Shown in pieces: positions 7,691-13,142 of a DNA stretch of 13,245 bases; position 1 is the first letter of the stretch; each line of letters starts with the position of its first letter. Position numbers and translations under genes: made by a program. Origin of the DNA: an uncultured Litorilinea sp. (GTDB lineage: Bacteria > Chloroflexota > Anaerolineae > Caldilineales > Caldilineaceae); assembly GCA_946885925.1 (NCBI GenBank), contig CAMPHP010000022.1, positions 1 to 13,245 on the forward strand, read 5' to 3'. The notes below the pieces were generated by a model. It had not been told where the DNA came from. It did no database searches and was given only the letters and a program-made list of their open reading frames with translations.

Positions 7691-8026
7691 ATGCGTGTGA
7701 TTAGCAAACAAACCTTAATTGCCACAGCAGCCGAACGCTTCCGTACCCAGCACCAACGCCGTGGCGAATGGATACCGACTGAAGAAGGTGGCGACGCATC
7801 CGCCATCTATGCACGGCTCGCGGCTCTGCCCAAAGACCCCAGCGAAGAAGCCATTACAGCCACCATTGGCGATAATCGCTGGACTGAAAACATCTGTGAC
7901 GAATGTGGTGAAGATCGCGAAATTACAATCATCCTTGCTGAAGAGATACACCACCCCACCGATGCTGTCGCCATCTGCACGGATTGCCTCAAACAAGCCG
8001 CGCGCCTTGCGTCAGCATCGAAGTAG
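7691..8026 (+). CDS. Small hypothetical protein with two CxxC knuckles (probable zinc binding)
   Basis: A 111-residue soluble protein that I do not recognise. The N-terminal half is helical and charged (ATAAERFRTQHQRRGEW, residues 11-27). The C-terminal half carries CDEC (C69, C72) and CTDC (C96, C99), spaced like a treble-clef or zinc-ribbon knuckle pair, with a His pair (H87, H88) between them. A structural zinc site is likely and the protein may be a binding or regulatory subunit. The ATG is 36 bp after the aminotransferase stop with only a poor, distant AGGA, so translation may depend on the upstream gene. Codon use matches the neighbours. Co-transcription with the M20 and aminotransferase genes suggests a linked job, but nothing in the sequence shows what it is. 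Confidence 0.65.
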   Translation: MRVISKQTLIATAAERFRTQHQRRGEWIPTEEGGDASAIYARLAALPKDPSEEAITATIGDNRWTENICDECGEDREITIILAEEIHHPTDAVAICTDCLKQAARLASASK

Positions 8027-8067
8027 AATTCTCCCCCAAACGCGTTAACTTAACTCATAAATGCAAA

Positions 8068-8150
8068 CTGTCATTCCGACGAGTCTGCGAGGAGGAATCC
8101 CCTTCTGATCGCGTTGGCACGTCAACGGTGAGCAGAGAGGGGATTCCTCC
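8068..8150. repeat. REP-like palindromic element
   Basis: GGAGGAATCCCCT (8091-8103) is the exact reverse complement of 8138-8150. Inside it, TCTG (8104-8107) pairs with CAGA (8133-8136) and CGTTG (8112-8116) with CAACG (8123-8127), so almost the whole 60 nt folds into one imperfect hairpin with a 6-nt loop. It is preceded by CTGTCATTCCGACGAGTCTG (8068-8087). From memory, TGTCATTCCGA followed by GAGGAATC is a recurrent motif of dispersed palindromic repeats in Chloroflexota and other environmental bacteria. It may act as a terminator or mRNA stabiliser for the upstream genes. Confidence 0.7.
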
Positions 8151-8250
8151 AGGGTGTCCCCAGGGCGCGGCATGATCGGCTTCCCGGTTTCATCATTGCA
8201 TAACATCTCTGGTAGCAACGCTCCACCTCTCCAGGCTCAAATTCCTAACA

Positions 8251-8279
8251 TTGATCCCCCCCTCCATTTGTGATACAGT
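8251..8279 (+). promoter_or_regulatory. Candidate extended -10 promoter of the ABC importer operon
   Basis: TTGATC (8251-8256), a 17-bp spacer and TACAGT (8274-8279), preceded by TG in the extended -10 position (8271-8272). The predicted start near 8286 gives a leader of about 230 nt. A closer start from the pair at 8454-8483 cannot be excluded. Confidence 0.35.
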
Positions 8280-8519
8280 AGCGCCTAGAACCAAGCAAAA
8301 CCCAAAAGATGCATGTCGAGAGAATGCTGTTGGCGCAGCCGTAGTCGACTCATTGTTTCCCCTTTCTCCCCAAGTTGATTCGACCATCGCTGCCCCAGCC
8401 TATCACGTCCCAGAATTGACTCTTCGCCTGTTTGTATTCGTTGGTGTTTAGCGTTGTCAGCAGTTGCTTCCCCGCTGTAGACAATTTTCGTTTACCCTTT
8501 GACCAGAGGAGACTAACAG

Positions 8520-9932
8520 ATGACCCGTCCCAACCGACTCACGCGACGAGAATTTATGGCTCTCACCGGCGTTGCGACGACCAGTGCTTTGCTTGCGGCC
8601 TGTGCCCCAGCAACAGCACCGGCTACCGAGGGCGACGCCAGCACTGGTGCTGCTGCCGGGACAGATACCACCAACCTGATCGCTTGGTTTACCGACCGGC
8701 GCACCATCAATGAAATGACCGAACAGGTAGCGATTCCAGAATTCCAAGAGGCCAATCCCGATATTGCAGTCGAGATGCAATTCGTGCCAGAGGCCGAGTT
8801 ACAGCAAAAGCTCCTAACCGCCAAGGCCGCAGGCAACGCACCCGATGTCTCCTCAATTGACGAGACCTTCTTGGATACCCTAACGAAGCAAGAAGTACTG
8901 CGCCCAATCCCTGAAGAGACGCTCGATGTAACGGGCGAGATGGGAGAACTCACCGCCTACCTCTATCGCATACCGCAAGGGGCAGATGATGGACGCTACT
9001 ATGGACTGCCCAATGGGGTCTTTAGCGCCGCGCTCTATTACAACAATACCCTTCTTCAGGAGATGGGCTACACACCCGAAGATATTCCCTCGACCTGGGA
9101 TGAATTCTTGCTCTGGGCAAAAGAAGTAACAGTCTGGGATGGCGACACTTTGACAACCGCCGGGATGGGTCTTTTTGCCAACGAGTTCAGCCTGTGGGAA
9201 GACTACCGCTTCCAAAACGCGGGTGCAATTGATGGGAATCCCTTCCCGGACAAAGAAACCATGCGCCTCACCGATGATGTCAGTGTCCAGGCGTGGCAGT
9301 TCATCATGGACATTTTCAACGTTCACCAGTTGGATAGTATCGCGGAAGGCATGGTCTCGCGCGACCGCTTTGGCGCAGGCGGTGCTGTCACCCTATACCA
9401 ATGGACTTGGTTTAACGGCTTCATGGATACCCAATACCCCGACGTGGATTGGGGCATTGTCATTCCACCCTCGTTTAGTGGCGAACCCCTCTATGGCCGT
9501 CGCGGGCCGGATGTTGGCTTCACCCTGACCACCCAGAATGAAAACAATCTGGATGCAGCCCTCACTTTCTACCGCTACCTGGTTGGGCCAGAATATCTCG
9601 CCCGCTACTGCAAATTGCGTGGCATTCAGCCCAGCCTCAAGAGTATGTGGGAGACGCCAGAGTTCAACGAAGAGTCCGGCCCCCATTGGGCAGCCATTGC
9701 CATCAAAAACCGCCCGGAAAACACAGTTGACCCAGGTTTTTGGCCAGTTGAACTGGTGAATATCACCAACCGGCTAGCCCCTTCGATTCGCGATGAAGGT
9801 GAGGACATTGTGACCGTGCTCCAGCGTGAAGAAGCAGCAGCCAACGAGTTCCTCCAGGCCAACCCGCAGTGGAGCATCCTCAGTGCCGCTGACTATGAAG
9901 CAAACCCACAATGGTTGACCGTAGTTGGTTGA
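8520..9932 (+). CDS. ABC importer solute-binding lipoprotein (family 1, MalE/UgpB-like)
   Basis: A 470-residue precursor. Residues 1-28 form a lipoprotein signal with a twin-arginine motif (TRREFM, R9-R10-x-F12), a hydrophobic stretch and the lipobox LAAC, predicting lipidation at C28. An Ala/Thr/Gly-rich linker follows to about residue 50. The mature domain has the family-1 pattern: LIAWFTDRRTINEM, then AIPEFQEANPDIAVEMQFVP, LTAKAAGNAPDVSSID, YGLPNGVFSAALYYNNTLLQ, IPSTWDEFLLWAKEVT and late SLKSMWETPEF. These proteins are anchored outside the membrane and capture mono- or oligosaccharides, glycerol phosphates or related polyols; the ligand here is unknown. GGAG (8508-8511) is 8 nt upstream of the ATG. 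The final codons and the stop (9930-9932) lie within a 14-bp tandem repeat, so its copy number does not alter the protein beyond unit two. Confidence 0.93.
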   Translation: MTRPNRLTRREFMALTGVATTSALLAACAPATAPATEGDASTGAAAGTDTTNLIAWFTDRRTINEMTEQVAIPEFQEANPDIAVEMQFVPEAELQQKLLTAKAAGNAPDVSSIDETFLDTLTKQEVLRPIPEETLDVTGEMGELTAYLYRIPQGADDGRYYGLPNGVFSAALYYNNTLLQEMGYTPEDIPSTWDEFLLWAKEVTVWDGDTLTTAGMGLFANEFSLWEDYRFQNAGAIDGNPFPDKETMRLTDDVSVQAWQFIMDIFNVHQLDSIAEGMVSRDRFGAGGAVTLYQWTWFNGFMDTQYPDVDWGIVIPPSFSGEPLYGRRGPDVGFTLTTQNENNLDAALTFYRYLVGPEYLARYCKLRGIQPSLKSMWETPEFNEESGPHWAAIAIKNRPENTVDPGFWPVELVNITNRLAPSIRDEGEDIVTVLQREEAAANEFLQANPQWSILSAADYEANPQWLTVVG

Positions 9933-9990
9933 CCGTAGTTGGTTGACCGTAGTTGGTTGACCGTAGTTGGTTGACCGTGATTGGCTAACC
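9913..9990. repeat. 14-bp tandem repeat (five copies plus a degenerate partial) across the stop codon
   Basis: GGTTGACCGTAGTT repeats exactly at 9913, 9927, 9941 and 9955. A fifth copy at 9969 differs at two positions (GTGATT end), and a degraded eight-base remnant lies at 9983-9990 (GGCTAACC). The first copy and part of the second encode the binding protein's C-terminus and stop. As 14 is not a multiple of three, the array reads differently in every unit. It may be a slippage expansion or a tandem protein-binding site. Confidence 0.95.
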
Positions 9991-10018
9991 ATTTGCTATC
10001 TTGTTTCGTGCTTGTTCC

Positions 10019-10048
10019 GTGCGCCGGTCAGGTCGTTGACCGGCGCAC
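10019..10048 (+). terminator. Perfect 12-bp intercistronic hairpin after the binding-protein gene
   Basis: GTGCGCCGGTCA (10019-10030) pairs exactly with 10037-10048 around the loop GGTCGT. The stem is GC-rich and very stable, but CACGCAAATA follows instead of a T tract, so it is not a canonical intrinsic terminator. In MalEFG-type operons a hairpin here commonly protects the binding-protein mRNA or limits read-through, giving more binding protein than permease. That role is inferred from position. Confidence 0.7.
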
Positions 10049-10069
10049 CACGCAAATATTCACAAGCTC

Positions 10070-10093
10070 ACTCGTGAGTTTACTCATGAGTTT
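10070..10093. repeat. Two 12-bp direct repeats with palindromic cores upstream of the first permease gene
   Basis: ACTCGTGAGTTT (10070-10081) and ACTCATGAGTTT (10082-10093) are adjacent with one difference. The second core ACTCATGAGT is a perfect palindrome. The first lies within CTCAC-TC-GTGAG, also an inverted repeat. They end 21 bp before the permease start and abut an AT-rich TATAGT (10095-10100), so an operator is possible. I found no matching -35 element. Confidence 0.65.
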
Positions 10094-10114
10094 ATATAGT
10101 CTGAGACGTGTACC

Positions 10115-11017
10115 ATGACTACTGAAAACTGGCTGCCCAAACATAGGATGGGGCGGATTGTCCTTCTAGGGGCATTCCTCTTTATGTTCTTTATGATCTG
10201 GCTACCCATTATGGAGATGTTCTATTGGAGCCTCTTTGTCAAGGAGCCAGGCATCTTCAAATTTACAGGTTTGGATAATTACACTCGTCTCATGGACGAT
10301 CGCGACTTCTGGATCTCCTTACGAGTCACTTTCACTTTCGCATTGATGGTCGTTCCCGGTGTGGTGATCCTGGGTCTGCTCCTTGCCATCACGGTCAACA
10401 CCATCCGCAATTACACCGTGCGCGGCTTTTTCACGGTCACATTCTTTATGGCCTATGTCGTGCCTCTGGTAGCAGTCGCCCTGGTCTGGCGTTATCTCTA
10501 TCTGCCAGGCCAACAAGGATTGCTCAACCTCATCTTAAGTTGGATTGACATCGGCCCAATCCGCTGGCTTAACACCAGTGAGTGGGCATTGCGTTCACTT
10601 GCCATTCTGCGTATCTGGAAAGAAGCGGGATACGCGATGGTACTCTTTCTTGCAGGTCTCCAATCAATTCCTAAAGACTATTTTGAAGCAGCAGCGGTGG
10701 ACGGAGCCAACGGTTGGCGGCGCTTCTTGCATATCACTATCCCCCTGCTCATGCCAACCCTAGCCTTTGTGGTGATTATTACCACGCTCTCCGCCTTTCT
10801 CGCCTTTACCGAAGTCTATGTTATGACGGCTGAAGCGGGCGGCAACCGCGGTGGCCCCAACTTTGCAACCAACTTGATGGCCTTTCACATCTTCAACACT
10901 GCCATTGCCTATGGACACGAAGGCTATGGCAGTGCGATGGCGGCTATCTTTTTCTTGATCATGGTTGTGGTAGGCTATCTTCAATATCGCTTTATCCGTG
11001 CCACCTACGACTATTGA
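10115..11017 (+). CDS. ABC sugar-type importer permease, first subunit (MalF/UgpA-like)
   Basis: A 300-residue inner-membrane protein with six predicted helices at about residues 13-38, 67-95, 105-130, 160-182, 208-236 and 271-292. The cytoplasmic EAA loop that docks the ATPase is EAAAVDGANGWRRFLHITIP (191-210), followed by LLMPTL. The N-terminal GLDNYTRLMDDRDFWISLRVTF (52-73) is typical of the carbohydrate uptake-1 (CUT1) family. It would pair with the second permease at 11623 to form the channel fed by the lipoprotein at 8520. The SD is weak (GAGA about 10 nt upstream), and the gap to the binding-protein gene is 182 bp filled with repeats and a hairpin. Lower expression than the binding protein is therefore likely. 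No ATPase gene is in the window. Confidence 0.93.
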   Translation: MTTENWLPKHRMGRIVLLGAFLFMFFMIWLPIMEMFYWSLFVKEPGIFKFTGLDNYTRLMDDRDFWISLRVTFTFALMVVPGVVILGLLLAITVNTIRNYTVRGFFTVTFFMAYVVPLVAVALVWRYLYLPGQQGLLNLILSWIDIGPIRWLNTSEWALRSLAILRIWKEAGYAMVLFLAGLQSIPKDYFEAAAVDGANGWRRFLHITIPLLMPTLAFVVIITTLSAFLAFTEVYVMTAEAGGNRGGPNFATNLMAFHIFNTAIAYGHEGYGSAMAAIFFLIMVVVGYLQYRFIRATYDY

Positions 11018-11047
11018 TTTTTTGTGACCAATTAGTTTTGAGGTTTC

Positions 11048-11122
11048 ATGTTACGCGAAGGACAGAGATTAGCTTTCTCTCAGCGTCTCTGCGTGAGACG
11101 CATTTGGAGGATTGATAGATGA
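11048..11122 (+). CDS. Possible 24-residue leader peptide overlapping the cupin start
   Basis: An ATG at 11048 with TTTTGAGG 4 nt upstream opens a frame encoding MLREGQRLAFSQRLCVRRIW and four more residues. It stops at TGA 11120-11122, overlapping the cupin ATG (11119-11121) as ATGA. The overlap and SD would suit translational coupling. The DNA includes a 7-bp hairpin (11083-11101) just before the cupin SD. Such a short frame can easily arise by chance, and the peptide has no recognisable features. Confidence 0.2.
   Translation: MLREGQRLAFSQRLCVRRIWRIDR
11083..11101 (+). repeat. 7-bp hairpin just upstream of the cupin ribosome-binding site
   Basis: GCGTCTC (11083-11089) pairs exactly with GAGACGC (11095-11101) around a 5-nt loop. 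It ends 4 nt before the cupin SD (GGAGG, 11106-11110), so it could influence ribosome access or 5' processing. No T tract follows. Confidence 0.5.
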
Positions 11123-11580
11123 CTACACCAGATTGGCGCAGCCAGGGCGTCCGCATTATTCCTGGTGACCAACTCGATTTCAACACGCCTCAGACCGAGG
11201 GTATGACACGCGCCGCGGCGATTAATCACGCCCGCGCCGGAGCTAACAAGCTCTGGGCTGGCACTGTTAATATTCACCCGGATGCCAAGACCGGCGCACA
11301 CCATCATGGCTCATTGGAAAGCATCATCTACGTAGTACGCGGACGCGCGCGCATGCGCTGGGGCGAACAATTAGAATATGTTGCCGAAGCTGGTCCCGGC
11401 GACTTCATCTTTGTTCCTCCCTTTGTCCCCCACCAAGAGATCAACGCCAGCCCAGATGAGCCTCTATTTTGCGTGGTCGTCCGCTCCGACCAAGAACCTA
11501 TTGTCGTCAATTTGGATATTCCTGTCGTAGAGCAGCCCGAGACGGTTTATTGGGTCGATCCGATCCACCCGGCTCCGTAA
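11119..11580 (+). CDS. Single-domain cupin protein
   Basis: A 153-residue soluble cupin. Motif 1 is HHHGSLESIIYVVRG (residues 61-75), with the metal ligands H61-H63 and E67. Motif 2 is PGDFIFVPPFVPHQ (93-106), with H105 as the remaining ligand. The site is therefore complete for Fe, Mn, Ni or Zn. The flanks (GDQLDFNTPQTEGMTRAAAI, then SDQEPIVVNLDIP) recur in an uncharacterised bacterial cupin family that I recall but cannot name. A dioxygenase, a sugar isomerase or epimerase, or a ligand-sensing role are all possible. GGAGG (11106-11110) is 8 nt upstream, a strong start. It lies between the two permease genes on the same strand, an unusual place that implies a role tied to the transported compound. 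Confidence 0.88.
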   Translation: MTTPDWRSQGVRIIPGDQLDFNTPQTEGMTRAAAINHARAGANKLWAGTVNIHPDAKTGAHHHGSLESIIYVVRGRARMRWGEQLEYVAEAGPGDFIFVPPFVPHQEINASPDEPLFCVVVRSDQEPIVVNLDIPVVEQPETVYWVDPIHPAP

Positions 11581-11622
11581 CCTGCCGCGATTCACGCTTA
11601 TTATGGATATTATGGAGGCACG

Positions 11623-12531
11623 ATGGAAACTGCATCACGCGCCACCCTGCCCAGCCGCCCGACCACCACGACACGTCCACTCACCGCAGGGCGCGTCTAT
11701 CGAATCCTGGGACGCGCCCTGGTCTATTTACTGCTAACCTTCGCCGCGCTCGTCTTTTTCTTCCCCTTCTATTGGGTGTTGATTGCCTCCTTTAAGAGCG
11801 CCGCCGAACTGCGTGAGATTCCACCTACCTGGTGGCCCCAAACCTTTACCATCGCCAACTATGGCGAGGTCTGGCGCGCGGCCTTTGCGCGCTATTTCCT
11901 CAACTCCTTCATCTACTCCGGCGGCACAACCATTGTTGTGCTCCTAACCAGCAGCCTGATCGGCTATGTCATCGTCAAAGATGCCTCGCGCCTGGGAAAT
12001 CTGCTCTTTTGGTTTATCCTGGCAGCCTCGATGGTGCCCTTCGTCACCTACCTACTGCCATTATTTAAGATCCTGCTCCGTATTCAAGACTGGACCGGGA
12101 TACCGATGGTCAACACCTATTGGGGCATGATTCTCCCCTGGGTGGTCTTTCCATTCGGCGTTTTTCTCATGCGGCAAGCCATGTTTAGCATCCCAAGTGA
12201 TCTACTCGACGCCGCGCGCATCGACGGGGCAAACGAGTTAGACATCTACTCCCGCATCGTTCTGCCACTCGTGCGCCACAACCTAGCTGCGCTGGCGATC
12301 ATCGTCTTTATCTTCAAATACGATGACCTGCTTTGGCCCTTGGTCGTTGCCCAGCGAACGGAGATGTATCCCGTCACTGTGGGATTGGTGGAGTATGTGG
12401 GGCAATTCTTTGTGGAATATCACCTCTTTACAACTGCCGCGGTTTTGGCGATCATCCCCATCTTTGTGATTTACTTGATCCTGCAACGTTATATCATTGA
12501 AGGTATCGCCACCCAAGGTCTTAAAGGCTAG
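11623..12531 (+). CDS. ABC sugar-type importer permease, second subunit (MalG/UgpE-like)
   Basis: A 302-residue inner-membrane protein with a polar Thr/Arg/Pro-rich N-terminus (about residues 1-30). Six helices follow at about 31-56, 95-117, 126-149, 166-186, 221-243 and 267-288. The opening YWVLIASFKSAAELREIPPTW (50-70) and the loop LLDAARIDGANELDIYSRIVLP (194-215) are classic MalG/CUT1 features. The first EAA residue is Asp here (D196), a common variant. It forms the channel with the subunit at 10115. GGAGG (11614-11618) is 4 nt before the ATG, a rather tight spacing. The gene follows the cupin by 42 bp and precedes the Nudix gene by 12 bp, so all are likely one transcript. Confidence 0.94.
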   Translation: METASRATLPSRPTTTTRPLTAGRVYRILGRALVYLLLTFAALVFFFPFYWVLIASFKSAAELREIPPTWWPQTFTIANYGEVWRAAFARYFLNSFIYSGGTTIVVLLTSSLIGYVIVKDASRLGNLLFWFILAASMVPFVTYLLPLFKILLRIQDWTGIPMVNTYWGMILPWVVFPFGVFLMRQAMFSIPSDLLDAARIDGANELDIYSRIVLPLVRHNLAALAIIVFIFKYDDLLWPLVVAQRTEMYPVTVGLVEYVGQFFVEYHLFTTAAVLAIIPIFVIYLILQRYIIEGIATQGLKG

Positions 12532-12543
12532 AAACCCGTATCT

Positions 12544-13080
12544 ATGACAACGGCTCATACACCCCCTGCTGCACCGCCGGCATATCGCAAGAACAGCCAT
12601 TGTTCCTTCTGCGGTCACGCCTACGCTGCTGACCAATCCTGGCCCCGCCGCTGTGCCAATTGCAACAACATAACCTTCCAGAATCCCCTTCCCGTAACCA
12701 TTGTCCTAGTGCCGGTTGACGAGGGGCTTTTGGTTGTGCGTCGCAACATTGAGCCGCACAAGGGCAAACTGGCACTGCCAGGAGGCTATATTGATTTGGG
12801 TGAAAGCTGGCAAGAAGCAGGAGCGCGCGAGGTCCTAGAGGAAACAGGCATCACCATTGACCCCGCAGGGATCCAACTGGTGACAGTCTTTAGTGCGCCT
12901 GATGGTACGATTATTATCGTCGGTCAAGCTGCGCCCCTGCATAGCGCCGACCTGCCCGCCTTTGCACTCAACGACGAAGCGACTGAGCGCGCCTTCATCT
13001 CGGAGCCAACAGAACTCGCATGGCCCTTGCATACACAAGCGGTTACAGCCTTCTTTGCCTTACAAGGGAAAGCAGCGTGA
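12544..13080 (+). CDS. Nudix hydrolase with N-terminal zinc ribbon (NudC-like arrangement)
   Basis: A 178-residue soluble protein. An N-terminal zinc ribbon has CSFC (C20, C23) and CANC (C37, C40), followed by ITFQNPLPVTIVLV. The Nudix box is complete: G81-x5-E87-x7-R95-E96-V97-x-E99-E100-x-G102-I103. It should be an Mg-dependent pyrophosphohydrolase of a nucleoside-diphosphate-linked compound, such as ADP-ribose, NADH or a nucleotide sugar. The ribbon-plus-Nudix layout resembles NudC but is shorter and lacks its longer N-terminal part, so NAD specificity is not assured. It starts 12 nt after the second permease stop with no clear SD, which suggests coupled translation as the last gene of the importer operon. 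No terminator is evident after it. Confidence 0.9.
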   Translation: MTTAHTPPAAPPAYRKNSHCSFCGHAYAADQSWPRRCANCNNITFQNPLPVTIVLVPVDEGLLVVRRNIEPHKGKLALPGGYIDLGESWQEAGAREVLEETGITIDPAGIQLVTVFSAPDGTIIIVGQAAPLHSADLPAFALNDEATERAFISEPTELAWPLHTQAVTAFFALQGKAA

Positions 13081-13107
13081 GTTAAGATTCAGTTATCCAA
13101 TATTCAC

Positions 13108-13136
13108 TTGACAAAGTGTAGCTTTTAGGCTACACA
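13108..13136 (+). promoter_or_regulatory. Promoter with embedded palindromic operator for the edge toxin gene
   Basis: A perfect TTGACA (13108-13113) and TACACA (13131-13136) are separated by 17 bp. Between them, GTGTAGC (13116-13122) and GCTACAC (13129-13135) form a perfect inverted repeat around TTTTAG, and the right arm covers most of the -10. A repressor bound here would block RNA polymerase, which is the expected autoregulation of a toxin-antitoxin operon by its antitoxin. The predicted transcription start, about 13143, coincides with the GTG start codon. As RNA, the palindrome could also fold and help end the upstream transcript. Confidence 0.6.
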
Positions 13137-13142
13137 ATAAGC

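Larger units (their letters stand above)
8027..8519. other. Gene-free 493-bp region: palindromic element plus leader of the transport operon
   Basis: I find no convincing gene here. The first part holds a REP-like palindrome (8068-8150). The rest is C-rich on the plus strand (for example CCCCCCCTCC near 8255) and probably holds the promoter of the binding-protein gene near 8251-8279. A second, weaker promoter-like pair lies at 8454-8483 (TTGTCA, 18 bp, TAGACA). Short open frames on both strands have no SD and no protein-like composition. Confidence 0.6.

Noticed and set aside
8251..8451. 66-codon plus-strand frame before the binding-protein gene
   Set aside because: No SD, no protein-like pattern, and it overlaps the candidate promoter.
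8880..9326. 148-codon minus-strand frame
   Set aside because: Antisense to the binding-protein gene, with no recognisable motif or SD.
9913..9990. CRISPR array
   Set aside because: The 14-bp units are directly adjacent with no spacers and begin inside a coding sequence.
10095..10100. TATAGT as a -10 for the first permease
   Set aside because: No acceptable -35 at 16-18 bp, so not listed as a promoter on its own.
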